Positions 19,612-29,390 of a DNA stretch of 64,000 nucleotides are shown piece by piece. The notes under the pieces were generated by a model that worked only from the letters and a program-made list of their open reading frames with translations, had not been told where the DNA came from and made no database searches. The translations under genes were made by a program, and so were the position numbers. Origin of the DNA: Ruminococcus sp. (GTDB taxonomy: Bacteria > Bacillota > Clostridia > Oscillospirales > Ruminococcaceae); the NCBI GenBank assembly GCA_015066745.1, contig SVNW01000008.1:1-64000 (forward strand). Reading direction: 5' to 3'. Within the stretch, counting starts at the first letter, position 1; each line of letters starts with the position of its first letter.

Positions 19612-21135
19612 ATGAAATACGCTATCGGTGTTGACATTGGCACCAGCGGAACAAAATCCGTACTCTTTGATGAAAAAGGTACTGTAATAGCTTCGGCATC
19701 TCAGGAATATCCGCTTTATCAGGAGAAAAACGGTTATGCTGAACAGGAACCTTCCGACTGGTACAATGCAAGTATAAATACAATTAAGAAAATCATATCA
19801 GAAAGCGGTGTTTCTGCTGATGATATATGCGGTGTAGGTATATCGGGTCAGATGCATGGTCTGGTAATGCTTGACGAAAACAACGAAGTTATCCGCAAGT
19901 CAATAATATGGTGCGATCAGCGTACTGCCAAAGAGTGTGAAGAGATAACTGAAAAAGTGGGTAAAGAGCGTCTTATTGAGATAACTGCAAATCCGGCATT
20001 AACCGGTTTTACAGCTTCAAAGATTCTCTGGGTAAGAAATAATGAACCTGACAATTACAAGAAGTGTCGTCATATTCTTTTACCTAAGGATTATGTAAGA
20101 TTTATGCTCACAGGAGAATATGCAACAGATGTATCAGATGCATCAGGTATGCAGCTTCTCGATGTTCCGAACAGATGCTGGTCAGATGAAGTATTAGAAA
20201 AACTTGATATAGACAAATCTTTGCTTGCTAAGGTATACGAGTCCTGTGAAATAACAGGTAATATCACATCTAAGGCGGCAGAACTTACAGGTCTTAAAGA
20301 AGGTACTCCGGTAGTCGGTGGCGCAGGCGACAATGCCGCTGCCGCTGTCGGAACAGGTATAGTATCGGACGGAAAAGCATTTACAACTATAGGAACAAGC
20401 GGTGTTGTATTTGCTCATACATCTGAAATACAGATAGACCCCAAAGGCCGTGTTCATACTTTCTGTTGTGCAGTTCCCGGTTGCTGGCACATAATGGGCG
20501 TAACACAGGCAGCTTGTCTTTCACTAAAGTGGTTCAGAGACAATTTCTGTGATACCGAAATGAGAGAAGCAAACGAAAAAGGTGTAAGTGAATATTTCAT
20601 CATGGATAACGAAGCTGAAAAGATCGCTATCGGTTCAGATAAGCTTCTCTATCTTCCTTATCTTATGGGTGAGAGAACTCCGCATCTTGATCCGGATATA
20701 AGAGGAACATTTTTCGGAATTTCTGCTATGCACACAAAAGCACATTTTATACGTGCGGTAATGGAAGGTGTAGCGTATTCTCTTCGTGACTGCAAAAACA
20801 TTATCAGCGAAATGGGAACAGAGATTTCTGATATGATGGCATGCGGTGGCGGTGGAACATCACCACTCTGGAGAAGCATGCTTGCCGATCTTTACGATTG
20901 CCCTGTAAAGACAGTTTCATGCAAGGAAGGTCCTGCTCTCGGTGTTGCTATTCTTGCTTTTGTAGGAACAGGTGTTTATGACACTGTAGAACATGCTTGT
21001 GATGCTATGATAAAAACAGATAAAGTACAGGAACCTGATGCCGATGCTTCGGCACAATACGAAAAATATTATCAACTTTATCGTAAAATATACTACTCTA
21101 TCAAAGACGACTGCAAGGAGCTTGCAATGCTTTGA
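19612..21135 (+). CDS. xylB: Xylulokinase
   Basis: FGGY kinase: AIGVDIGTSGTKSVLFDEKG, GISGQMHGLVMLD, WCDQRTAKEC, GGGGTSPLWRSMLADL; immediately follows xylA. Confidence 0.95.
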   Translation: MKYAIGVDIGTSGTKSVLFDEKGTVIASASQEYPLYQEKNGYAEQEPSDWYNASINTIKKIISESGVSADDICGVGISGQMHGLVMLDENNEVIRKSIIWCDQRTAKECEEITEKVGKERLIEITANPALTGFTASKILWVRNNEPDNYKKCRHILLPKDYVRFMLTGEYATDVSDASGMQLLDVPNRCWSDEVLEKLDIDKSLLAKVYESCEITGNITSKAAELTGLKEGTPVVGGAGDNAAAAVGTGIVSDGKAFTTIGTSGVVFAHTSEIQIDPKGRVHTFCCAVPGCWHIMGVTQAACLSLKWFRDNFCDTEMREANEKGVSEYFIMDNEAEKIAIGSDKLLYLPYLMGERTPHLDPDIRGTFFGISAMHTKAHFIRAVMEGVAYSLRDCKNIISEMGTEISDMMACGGGGTSPLWRSMLADLYDCPVKTVSCKEGPALGVAILAFVGTGVYDTVEHACDAMIKTDKVQEPDADASAQYEKYYQLYRKIYYSIKDDCKELAML

Positions 21136-21152
21136 TCATCAATTCTTTTATA

Positions 21153-21193
21153 CACAAAAAATCCTGCATCAGACGGTGCAGGATTTTTTGTGT
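21153..21193. terminator. Bidirectional intrinsic terminator
   Basis: CACAAAAAATCCTGCA...TGCAGGATTTTTTGTG. Confidence 0.85.
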
Positions 21194-21200
21194 ATTGATA

Positions 21201-21899
21201 TTAATCGCCACGAGTATATGTACCAGAAATACAGGCGTATGAAATTATATTTCCACCATCTCCGTCTTCTTTTTTATCGAGAGCCATAACCTTTTCAAAA
21301 AAGAGACTGTTTGAACTGTCAAAAGTTAATTTTGTCTCTTCTGTTGGTTGCTGTCTTAGTGCAATTACATATACTTCATAGGTATGCGTACCACTTGGTG
21401 GATAAGGTCCAACATATTCTTTTTTATCTATATCTCCTTGTAGAAGTTCAGTTTTGCAAATATTTTCACTTTTCCAATGAAGCCAATTACCTGCCGAAGT
21501 ATCAACCATATACACAGCATAAAATTCAGCTTCCGGAACAGCTTCCCATTTAAGATGTGGAGAAGCGTTTGAACCTTTTGCAGTATTAGTGATTATAGTA
21601 TCCCACACACCATCATGAAGATCATCAGATAATATTTCAAAGGTATCAGTTACACTATTTTTTAAATCAATAATCTGAGGTTCTGTCACTGTTGTACTTA
21701 TCACATTTTCTGTCGTTATTTCTGGTTGAGATGATAAGGTTTTGTCGTTAGTTTCTGAACTTTGACATCCCGCAACAGTCGACAACATCATTGTAGATAC
21801 AATAAAACATATAATTTTTCTAAATTTAATCATTATTATATCAATTCCTTTCTGTAAACATGTCTTTGTTATTATATCACACTTAATATGCACTGTCAA
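21201..21899 (-). CDS. YbhB/YbcL (PEBP)-family lipoprotein
   Basis: Lipobox STVAGC; NASPHLKWEAVPEAEFYAVYMVD...GNWLHWKSENI...YVGPYPPSGTHTYEVYVIAL. Confidence 0.85.
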   Translation of the reverse strand: MTVHIKCDIITKTCLQKGIDIIMIKFRKIICFIVSTMMLSTVAGCQSSETNDKTLSSQPEITTENVISTTVTEPQIIDLKNSVTDTFEILSDDLHDGVWDTIITNTAKGSNASPHLKWEAVPEAEFYAVYMVDTSAGNWLHWKSENICKTELLQGDIDKKEYVGPYPPSGTHTYEVYVIALRQQPTEETKLTFDSSNSLFFEKVMALDKKEDGDGGNIISYACISGTYTRGD

Positions 21900-22128
21900 T
21901 CATTTAAAAAAACTATATATTATTTTAATAATAGTAAACGTCACCTTCATTTTTACAGTCACTATAATTTACAAAACGTATTTCCAAAAAATAAAAATTT
22001 ATTGATTTTGGGAAATAGATGTAGTATAATAATCCTGCGAGGTGATTTTTATTAAACTGATTGAAATAAATAACTACCAGAATAGATTACAACAAGATAT
22101 ATTTTACTTAAACTAAGGATGGATTTTT

Positions 22129-23058
22129 ATGAACAAAGAAAATTTTCTCACTCGTGGAATTGTAGTATGTTTACTTGCTTTTGTCTGCTGTTTTTTATGG
22201 GGAAGTGCATTTCCTTGTGTAAAGATAGGGTACAGGATAAGTGATATTTCATCGGATGATACTGTTTCGCAGATACTTTATGCCGGTATGAGATTTACTC
22301 TTGCCGGAATTATGGTAATAGTCTATTCAAGTATTGCAAACAAAAAGTTTATTTCACCAAAAGGAAAAAATGAATCTTTGCAGGTTATGAAACTCAGCTT
22401 TTTTCAAACAATAATGCAGTATTTTTTCTTTTACATAGGTCTTGCAAATACAAGCGGTGTAAAATCTTCAATAATAATCGGTTCAAATGTATTTGTTTCG
22501 ATAGTTGTTTCTTCGCTGATATTCCGTCTGGAAAAAATCACTCTGAATAAAGCACTTGGATGTATAATAGGATTTGCGGGCATACTTGTCATAAATCTGA
22601 GTGGCGGAAATCTCGGAACAGGGTTAAAACTTACAGGTGAAGGGTTTATATTCATCTCCACTTTTTCATACGCATTTTCATCGGTTCTTATGAAAAAATA
22701 TTCTAAAACAACCAATCCTGTTATGTTAAGTGGCTGGCAATTTCTTTTCGGCGGTATAGTGATGACCGCATTCGGACTTGCATCGGGTGGGGAAGTGCAA
22801 ATAAATTCACCTTCTTCTGTTGCAATGATCGGTTATCTGGCATTTATTTCAGCGGCAGCGTATACGTTGTGGGCTACATTGTTAAAGTACAATCCTGTTT
22901 CAAAAGTATCGGTCTATGGTTTTATGAATCCGGTAATAGGGGTTATTCTTTCAAATGTTCTTCTTAAAGAGGACAAACAGCCATCTTTAGTAACAGCGAT
23001 AATCGCACTTGCTCTTGTATGTGTAGGGATATATGTTGTGAATAGGGAGAAGAAGTGA
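22129..23058 (+). CDS. EamA/DMT-family transporter
   Basis: Ten-TM-like profile, CCFLWGSAFPCVKIGY, LGCIIGFAGILVIN, GFMNPVIGVILSNVLLKED. Confidence 0.9.
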   Translation: MNKENFLTRGIVVCLLAFVCCFLWGSAFPCVKIGYRISDISSDDTVSQILYAGMRFTLAGIMVIVYSSIANKKFISPKGKNESLQVMKLSFFQTIMQYFFFYIGLANTSGVKSSIIIGSNVFVSIVVSSLIFRLEKITLNKALGCIIGFAGILVINLSGGNLGTGLKLTGEGFIFISTFSYAFSSVLMKKYSKTTNPVMLSGWQFLFGGIVMTAFGLASGGEVQINSPSSVAMIGYLAFISAAAYTLWATLLKYNPVSKVSVYGFMNPVIGVILSNVLLKEDKQPSLVTAIIALALVCVGIYVVNREKK

Positions 23059-23193
23059 TTTTTGTGGTACAGAAAACTATTCGCTAAAATTAATCGGTAT
23101 AATTTGTGATTAGAGAATTTTTGTAATACAATAGGAATTTTTCCTATTACTTTTTAAATTTAAAATAGACTCTGTGAATTCAGAAAACAATAA

Positions 23194-23241
23194 AACAAGC
23201 CATGTAACAATAAACTCAAAGTTCATTATTACATGGCTTTA
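23194..23241. terminator. Hairpin terminator after the EamA gene
   Basis: AAGCCATGTAA...TTACATGGCTTT inverted repeat. Confidence 0.6.
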
Positions 23242-23331
23242 AATCTGTATGTACCAATCTGACAGAATGTGTCGGATTATTTTTTAGGCACAATTTACAC
23301 AAACCGTCTTATTCAAGCGTTTCACTTTTCT

Positions 23332-23625
23332 TTATTGCGATTCAACCCAATTTTTAAACACTTCAAGGATTTTGATTAATTTATGACTATCGCCTGCACC
23401 TTTAAATGCATTATTTTTTACCAAGCAAAAAAACCAATCATCATCACCATTATCATATTCTACTTTTTCAAACAATTTGTCGCTCATCTCTGTATCTTCT
23501 AAATCGATAGTGACAGACCATCCTGGATTATCAGTATTTAGGATTTTTACACCATATAAATGTTCCCAACCTCCATCGCAGTTACTATGATACCAATTCT
23601 GTAACCAACACAATATATCCATCAT
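23332..23625 (-). CDS. Imm53-family immunity protein
   Basis: ILCWLQNWYHSNCDGGWEHLYGVKILNTDNPGWSVTIDLEDT is characteristic of Imm53; adjacent to RHS/HINT toxin remnants on the same strand. Confidence 0.8.
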   Translation of the reverse strand: MMDILCWLQNWYHSNCDGGWEHLYGVKILNTDNPGWSVTIDLEDTEMSDKLFEKVEYDNGDDDWFFCLVKNNAFKGAGDSHKLIKILEVFKNWVESQ

Positions 23626-23639
23626 TGTTCCTCCTAAAA

Positions 23640-24185
23640 CAATATTTTATGGTATTTCGTCAAGATATGGCTTTCTTACACCGCCAGCATAATTTTTATC
23701 GTGAACATGCGGTGTTAATATTTCTTTGTCTGTTACATTTCAACATCTTCTATCTCAATACCCGAACCATCATCTGATCTTACAACATCTCCTGCCTTCA
23801 GGAACTCAGCCTTTGTCCAGCCCTGTCCTTCTACCCAGAACGGATGTTCTTTTGTTGTTTCTATAACTTCTCCGTTAATAGTCACATACACAGAAAGCAT
23901 CATATCTGTAAATCTTCTTTACTGCTCCCGTATCATCTGTTATTCCTACTACATCTCCGTGTGCATTTTTCAGATAATACTCATATCAGTGGTAAATACT
24001 TCTGTTCCGGTTGCCGTCATTTTTGTACGGTTTCCGTAATCGTCATAGGTGTATGTGTATTTGTCTGTAAGACTTCCGACTGTTCTTGCTTCGGTTGAGA
24101 GCTGTCCAAATTCGTTGTAATCGTAGCGGATTGTCTCTATTATACCATTTTCTTCGCTTACTTTGCAAGCCTCTGAACCGTCTGT
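23640..24185 (-). pseudogene. RHS-repeat / pretoxin-HINT polymorphic toxin remnant
   Basis: Reverse strand reads RYDYNEFGQLSTEARTVGSLTDKYTYTYDDYGNRTKM, YYLKNAHGDVVGITDDTGAVKKIYRYDAF, then VTINGEVIETTKEHPFWVEGQGWTKAEFLKAGDVV (HINT-like), broken by frameshifts and stops. Confidence 0.75.
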
Positions 24186-24197
24186 GTAATATGTACA

Positions 24198-24331
24198 AAT
24201 CTAGTAATAGGGGGTTATTCTTTCAAGTGTTCTGCTTAAAGGGGAAAAACAGCCCTCTTTGGTAACTGCAATAATTGCACTTGCTCTTGTATGTGGGGGG
24301 GATATATGTTGTGAATAGGGGAAAGAAATGA
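24198..24331 (+). pseudogene. Degenerate duplicate of the EamA transporter 3' end
   Basis: Closely matches 22927-23058 (GTAATAGG.GGTTATTCTTTCAA.TGTTCT.CTTAAA...CTTGCTCTTGTATGTG...GATATATGTTGTGAATAGGG) with frameshifting indels. Confidence 0.85.
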
Positions 24332-24475
24332 TTTACGTTATAGTGAGATATATTATTTTTAGTATAAATTATTCATTGCTAAAAGCCTAAAACTACAAAA
24401 CAGAAAATAATATTATAAATCGGTTGCTGTAATAAAAACGTCAACCTTTTTTTCAATTATACAACTTTAATATTA

Positions 24476-24504
24476 TTGACAAAGAATAAAAATCATGATA
24501 TAAT
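24476..24504 (+). promoter_or_regulatory. Consensus sigma-A promoter for the LRR gene
   Basis: TTGACA (24476) - 17 nt - TATAAT (24499). Confidence 0.7.
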
Positions 24505-24558
24505 TTTAATATAAAATTATGCGTTTTCACAATTTTATCAGAAAGGCAAGGTGGGGTT

Positions 24559-27500
24559 ATGTTAAAAAGGTTATTTTCAATAATACTTGCAATCACAATT
24601 GCAACAGGGTATCTTGATGTAGGAATTAATGTTTTAGTTGACGAACAAATGATGTTAGAAGATATGATTGTAAGTGCTGAAGAATTTGATACCGAAGATG
24701 TAGTTCTTGAAGGACAAACAGAAGAAGGGATTACATATCTTTATAATGATGAAAAGGTTGTTATTACAGGGTATGTTGGCACTTCATCTGATTTGGTGAT
24801 ACCAAAAGAAATTGATGGAAGACTGGTTACAAATATTGCTGGAGAAGCTTTTTATAATAATAAAACCATTAAAAAAATAAATATTGAAGCTAGGATCAAT
24901 ATGATCCCCCAGCAGTGTTTTAGATTTTCAAATTTGATGAATATAATTCTTCCTGAAACACTTACCAAGATTGACGAACGTGCATTTGCATCTTGTTATG
25001 ATTTAGAAACAATCAATATCCCCTCTGAAGTAACAGAAATCGGAAACTATGCATTTTGTTATTGCACTAATTTGAAAACAATCACAATTCCTTCAAGTAT
25101 AAGAATAATCAAGTCCGGTGTATTCAATTTCTGTAAAAATCTCGAAATTGTAAATATTCCTTCCGGTGTAACAACGATTCAATATGATGCATTCAATTTT
25201 TGTGAAAATCTAAAATCTATCATTCTACCTTCAACAATAACATCAATCGGGGATTCTGCATTCAGTAATTGTACTAATTTAAAATCTATCAATATACCTT
25301 CAGGTGTAATATCAATTGGAGGATCTGCATTTCAGAGTTGTAAGGAATTATCAAATTTGAATCTTCCAGAGACCATAGAAACAATTGGAGCTAGCGCATT
25401 TAGCTATTGTACTTCAATCACAGAAATTATTATTCCCAATAGTGTTACATCATTAGGTGCAGCGTCTTTTACGGGTTGTGAAAATTTAGAAACTATTCAA
25501 TTATCATCGCAACTCCGTATTATTAGCGAAGCTCTTTTTGAGAATTGTAAATCATTAAATGATATTAATATACCAGATTCCATCACAGAAATTAAACAAA
25601 GAGCTTTTAAAAATTGTATTAATTTATCAAAACTCAACATTCCATCAACAGTATCGGATATATCGAATGAAGCTTTTTTGGAAACTAATGCATCTTTAAT
25701 TATTTATGGTGAATCTGAAAGTTATGCTCATAAATACGCTTTAGAAAATCATTTTAAATTTATTCCAATTGATACGGAACTAACATTTATTCAAGACGAA
25801 CAAGGGTTACTTTATTTAATAACTGATAATGAAACGGCTTGCGTTTATACTTATCTTGGAACAAATAAAAATATTACAATTCCTTTACAAGTTGAAAATA
25901 TACAAGTAACAGAAATAAGTCCAAGAGCATTTGAAGGAAATATAATAATCGATGAAGTTATAATCAATGCTGAAATAATAGAAATACCATATCAATGTTT
26001 TAAAAAAAGTAACATTTCTTCAGTAAAGCTTCCGGAAACGTTAAAAACGATTGATGCGGGTGCTTTTGCAGAATGTATAAATTTAAAAGATGTGAATATA
26101 CCACAAAACATTACATCACTGAGTTCATCGGTATTTTATGGATGCACTAAACTTACTGAACTCAATATACCAGAAGGTATAACAGAAATCCCTGACAATT
26201 TGTGTTATTCATGTACGTCATTGAGAAAAATAATATTCCCTAGCACAATAACAAAAATCGGTGATTATGCATTTAGTTTATGTAAAGATTTAACCGAAAT
26301 ATCACTTCCGAATACTATAACTGATATTGGAAATAGTTCTTTTTCATATTGTTCTTCTTTATCTGAGATTAAAATTCCAGATAGTATAACTAACATTAGT
26401 GATAGTGTGTTTGAACGTTGTTCTTCTTTAACTGAAATTACAATCCCTAACAAAGTTACATATATTGGTGCGAAAGCTTTTGATGGTTGTAATGCACTAG
26501 AAAAAATAGTGATACCAGCTTCTGTAACAGAGATAAATGAACAAGCTTTATCTGTATCATCGTCAAGTAAACTTGTTATTTATGGAGAATACGATAGCAT
26601 TGCAGAAGAATATGCTACAATAAATAAAATTATTTTTTCTCAGATTGGGACAGAAATAACTTGGCTCACAACCAATGAAGGTTTCGTTTTTTATCGAAAT
26701 ACTGATGGATTAACATTATTTGATTTTTCAGGAACATCAACAGCTATTACAATTCCAGTTGAAATAGACGGCGTTCCAATAATCGGAATACATGGTAATG
26801 TATTCGCTCGCAGTGTTATCAAAAAAGTTATAATTGAAGCAGATATTCAAGTTATTCCTGATTACTGTTTCTTTGATGCAAAATTAGAAGAAATTACACT
26901 TCCGAAAAACTTAATTAGTATTGGCGAGTTTGCTTTTGCAGATTGTGATTATCTTCATGAGATTGAACTTCCAGAAAGTCTAATTTCTATTGGCGTAGGA
27001 GCGTTTAATAATAAAAGCTTTTATGAAGAAAATCAGGGGAATGGTCTTAATAAGATTACGATTCCTGCAGGTGTTACAGAGCTTAAGTGGCTTACTTTTG
27101 CCGTTTCATCCCTTGAAGAAATTACATTTTTAAGTGACGTGGTTCATATTGGAGATCATGTATTTGCGTATACTAAACTTAAAAATATATCATTACCTGA
27201 TTCTATAAAGTCTATTGGCGATTATACATTTTATGGTTGCAAAGAACTAACAGAGCTAATAATTCCTTCTAATGTTACTGATATAGGAGAACATGCGCTT
27301 TCTAGTACATCATTAACAGAATTAGTAATACCTGATAGTGTTACAACTATTGGCAATAGTTTATTAAGCGATACACCAATAACTAAAATTAATATTTCTT
27401 CAAACGTAACTTGTATTCCAGATGGTTTTGCCAGAAACTGCAATTTATTGGATAACATAACAATTCCAGTTTCAACACATAGTATTGGTCAAAGAGCCTT

Positions 27501-29070
27501 CCAAAATTGCAATAAATTATCTAATATTTATATTCCATCAACAACTACAACAATTCATTCATCTGCATTTGACAATTGCTATTTCCTTACTATAACCGCA
27601 CCTAAAGACAGTTACGCCATTACCTTTGCTAAAGAAAACAATATCCCATATGTAGAGGTAACATACGGTAATGATAATGAAAGTTTTGAAAGTCAGATTC
27701 CTTCAGATGTCATCAATCAGTCAGGAAACCAAAATGATGAATGGTCAGTAATTACAGACAAAGTAACTGCTGTTTTTGATATTGGTTCTGTAATTGAAAT
27801 TCAGCACAGACATGGTAACAAAAATGTAACTTTCAGCTATAAAGTCGTGGAAACGGTTGGAAATGATGAGCAACAATCTGTCGTTGAAGATGTGCTCGAA
27901 AATGGAGGTAAAGTTGTTGATTTCAGCCTTGTAAATTCAGACGGAGAATCAATTGCATTTTCGTCAACTGAAAATAAAGGAGCAGTAACAATTACAGTTC
28001 CATATACGGCACCTGTTTCAGCAAATAAAGTAACTGTATATTATATCGCTACTGACGGTACACGAACTGATATGAATGGTACATATGATCCTTCTACCAA
28101 GACAGTTACATTTACTACTACACACTTTTCATTATTTGCAATTGAAAGTAGTTTTGTAAATGAAGAACCAGAAAAATCTGATAGTATCGGAGTAACATTA
28201 TCTGGTTGTACACTTAGTTTAAATGGCAATATAGGTGTGAATTTTTATATGGAACTTAGTGAGGATATCGCAGAAAATTCTAATGCATATATAAAATTTA
28301 CTTTGCCAAACGGAAATATAGAGCAAGTCTCTGTTTCTGAATCCAGAATAAATACAACTCTTACACCTGGAAAAACATATAATGTATTTTCTTGTGAAGT
28401 TGCTTCTTATGAAATGACGCAGAATATTAAAGTACAGATGTTTGATGGATACGGAAACAGCAGTCAACAATATACGTATACTGTAAAAGAATATGCAGAG
28501 TATATTATTGGTAATCCAACACAATACACTGAAAAAGATATTGAATTTGTAAAAGCACTTCTTAATTATGGTGCTTGTGCACAGGAATATTTCAAGAAAG
28601 AAATATCAAATCTTGCTAATAGAAATATGAATACAGACGATCGTGTTGTAATAAGTCTTACACCAGATGATTTAGAAGAGTATATGGTAATGCCTGAAAA
28701 TAATTTCTTAGGATCTTTTGCAGGATATAGTCTTGTTCTGCACTCCGAAACAACTCTAAAAGTATTTTTCAAACCATCTGAAAATATTGATACAAACAAC
28801 CTTACTTTTAAAGTGAACGGACAAATAATAAAACCAAGCCGTTCAGAAGAATATTGTGTTCTACCTGTAAATAATATAAAGGCTTGGGATCTGGATACAA
28901 ACCATACTTTCACAGTATCTTATGGAAATGAAAATTTTGATTTCTCATGCAGTGCATTGTCCTATGCTTACAGTGTGCTTGATAACGGTTCGTATCCAGA
29001 TACGTTAATAAAGTTAATTTCGGCACTTCGTGTATATCAACAGAAGTCTGAGATTTATATTAATAAATAA
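24559..29070 (+). CDS. BspA-like LRR_5 secreted surface protein (1503 aa)
   Basis: Signal peptide, many ~23-aa repeats of the type L..I.IPS.VT.IG..AF..C..L, and a conserved-looking C-terminal non-LRR domain. Confidence 0.9.
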   Translation: MLKRLFSIILAITIATGYLDVGINVLVDEQMMLEDMIVSAEEFDTEDVVLEGQTEEGITYLYNDEKVVITGYVGTSSDLVIPKEIDGRLVTNIAGEAFYNNKTIKKINIEARINMIPQQCFRFSNLMNIILPETLTKIDERAFASCYDLETINIPSEVTEIGNYAFCYCTNLKTITIPSSIRIIKSGVFNFCKNLEIVNIPSGVTTIQYDAFNFCENLKSIILPSTITSIGDSAFSNCTNLKSINIPSGVISIGGSAFQSCKELSNLNLPETIETIGASAFSYCTSITEIIIPNSVTSLGAASFTGCENLETIQLSSQLRIISEALFENCKSLNDINIPDSITEIKQRAFKNCINLSKLNIPSTVSDISNEAFLETNASLIIYGESESYAHKYALENHFKFIPIDTELTFIQDEQGLLYLITDNETACVYTYLGTNKNITIPLQVENIQVTEISPRAFEGNIIIDEVIINAEIIEIPYQCFKKSNISSVKLPETLKTIDAGAFAECINLKDVNIPQNITSLSSSVFYGCTKLTELNIPEGITEIPDNLCYSCTSLRKIIFPSTITKIGDYAFSLCKDLTEISLPNTITDIGNSSFSYCSSLSEIKIPDSITNISDSVFERCSSLTEITIPNKVTYIGAKAFDGCNALEKIVIPASVTEINEQALSVSSSSKLVIYGEYDSIAEEYATINKIIFSQIGTEITWLTTNEGFVFYRNTDGLTLFDFSGTSTAITIPVEIDGVPIIGIHGNVFARSVIKKVIIEADIQVIPDYCFFDAKLEEITLPKNLISIGEFAFADCDYLHEIELPESLISIGVGAFNNKSFYEENQGNGLNKITIPAGVTELKWLTFAVSSLEEITFLSDVVHIGDHVFAYTKLKNISLPDSIKSIGDYTFYGCKELTELIIPSNVTDIGEHALSSTSLTELVIPDSVTTIGNSLLSDTPITKINISSNVTCIPDGFARNCNLLDNITIPVSTHSIGQRAFQNCNKLSNIYIPSTTTTIHSSAFDNCYFLTITAPKDSYAITFAKENNIPYVEVTYGNDNESFESQIPSDVINQSGNQNDEWSVITDKVTAVFDIGSVIEIQHRHGNKNVTFSYKVVETVGNDEQQSVVEDVLENGGKVVDFSLVNSDGESIAFSSTENKGAVTITVPYTAPVSANKVTVYYIATDGTRTDMNGTYDPSTKTVTFTTTHFSLFAIESSFVNEEPEKSDSIGVTLSGCTLSLNGNIGVNFYMELSEDIAENSNAYIKFTLPNGNIEQVSVSESRINTTLTPGKTYNVFSCEVASYEMTQNIKVQMFDGYGNSSQQYTYTVKEYAEYIIGNPTQYTEKDIEFVKALLNYGACAQEYFKKEISNLANRNMNTDDRVVISLTPDDLEEYMVMPENNFLGSFAGYSLVLHSETTLKVFFKPSENIDTNNLTFKVNGQIIKPSRSEEYCVLPVNNIKAWDLDTNHTFTVSYGNENFDFSCSALSYAYSVLDNGSYPDTLIKLISALRVYQQKSEIYINK

Positions 29071-29082
29071 AACGGAGGAATT

Positions 29083-29196
29083 ATGATGAAGGAAATTTAT
29101 GAAACACCTGAAATGGAAGTTATCGGATTTGAAACCGAGGATATTATTACAACAAGTAATATTGAAGAAGGTGAAACTCCTTTTGTACCAATTTAA
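29083..29196 (+). CDS. 37-aa peptide MMKEIYETPEMEVIGFETEDIITTSNIEEGETPFVPI
   Basis: Not in the ORF track (too short). Strong GGAGG RBS, 12 bp after the LRR stop, and a hairpin follows. Resembles small YxxPEMEVIxFExEDxITTS peptides seen in gut Firmicutes. Confidence 0.7.
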   Translation: MMKEIYETPEMEVIGFETEDIITTSNIEEGETPFVPI

Positions 29197-29216
29197 AAAA
29201 TGAAGCATATATGCAA

Positions 29217-29260
29217 AAATGCAGGCATTTACATTGTAGTATGTGAATGCCTGCATTAAT
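29217..29260 (+). terminator. Hairpin terminator after the small peptide
   Basis: AATGCAGGCATTTACAT...ATGTGAATGCCTGCATT inverted repeat. Confidence 0.7.
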
Positions 29261-29390
29261 TATATAAAGATGAATAAACAAATTTGCTTGGTACGTTTAC
29301 ATTGAAAAATCATTTTTAATTTAAATACGATATATACCGTGATAATAAATTGACATTGTTACTTTGATAATATATAATATATATATTCGT

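Noticed and set aside
24900-27600. Regular repeats considered as a possible CRISPR or minisatellite
   Set aside because: Periodicity is protein-level (23-aa LRRs) with divergent DNA and no identical spaced repeats.
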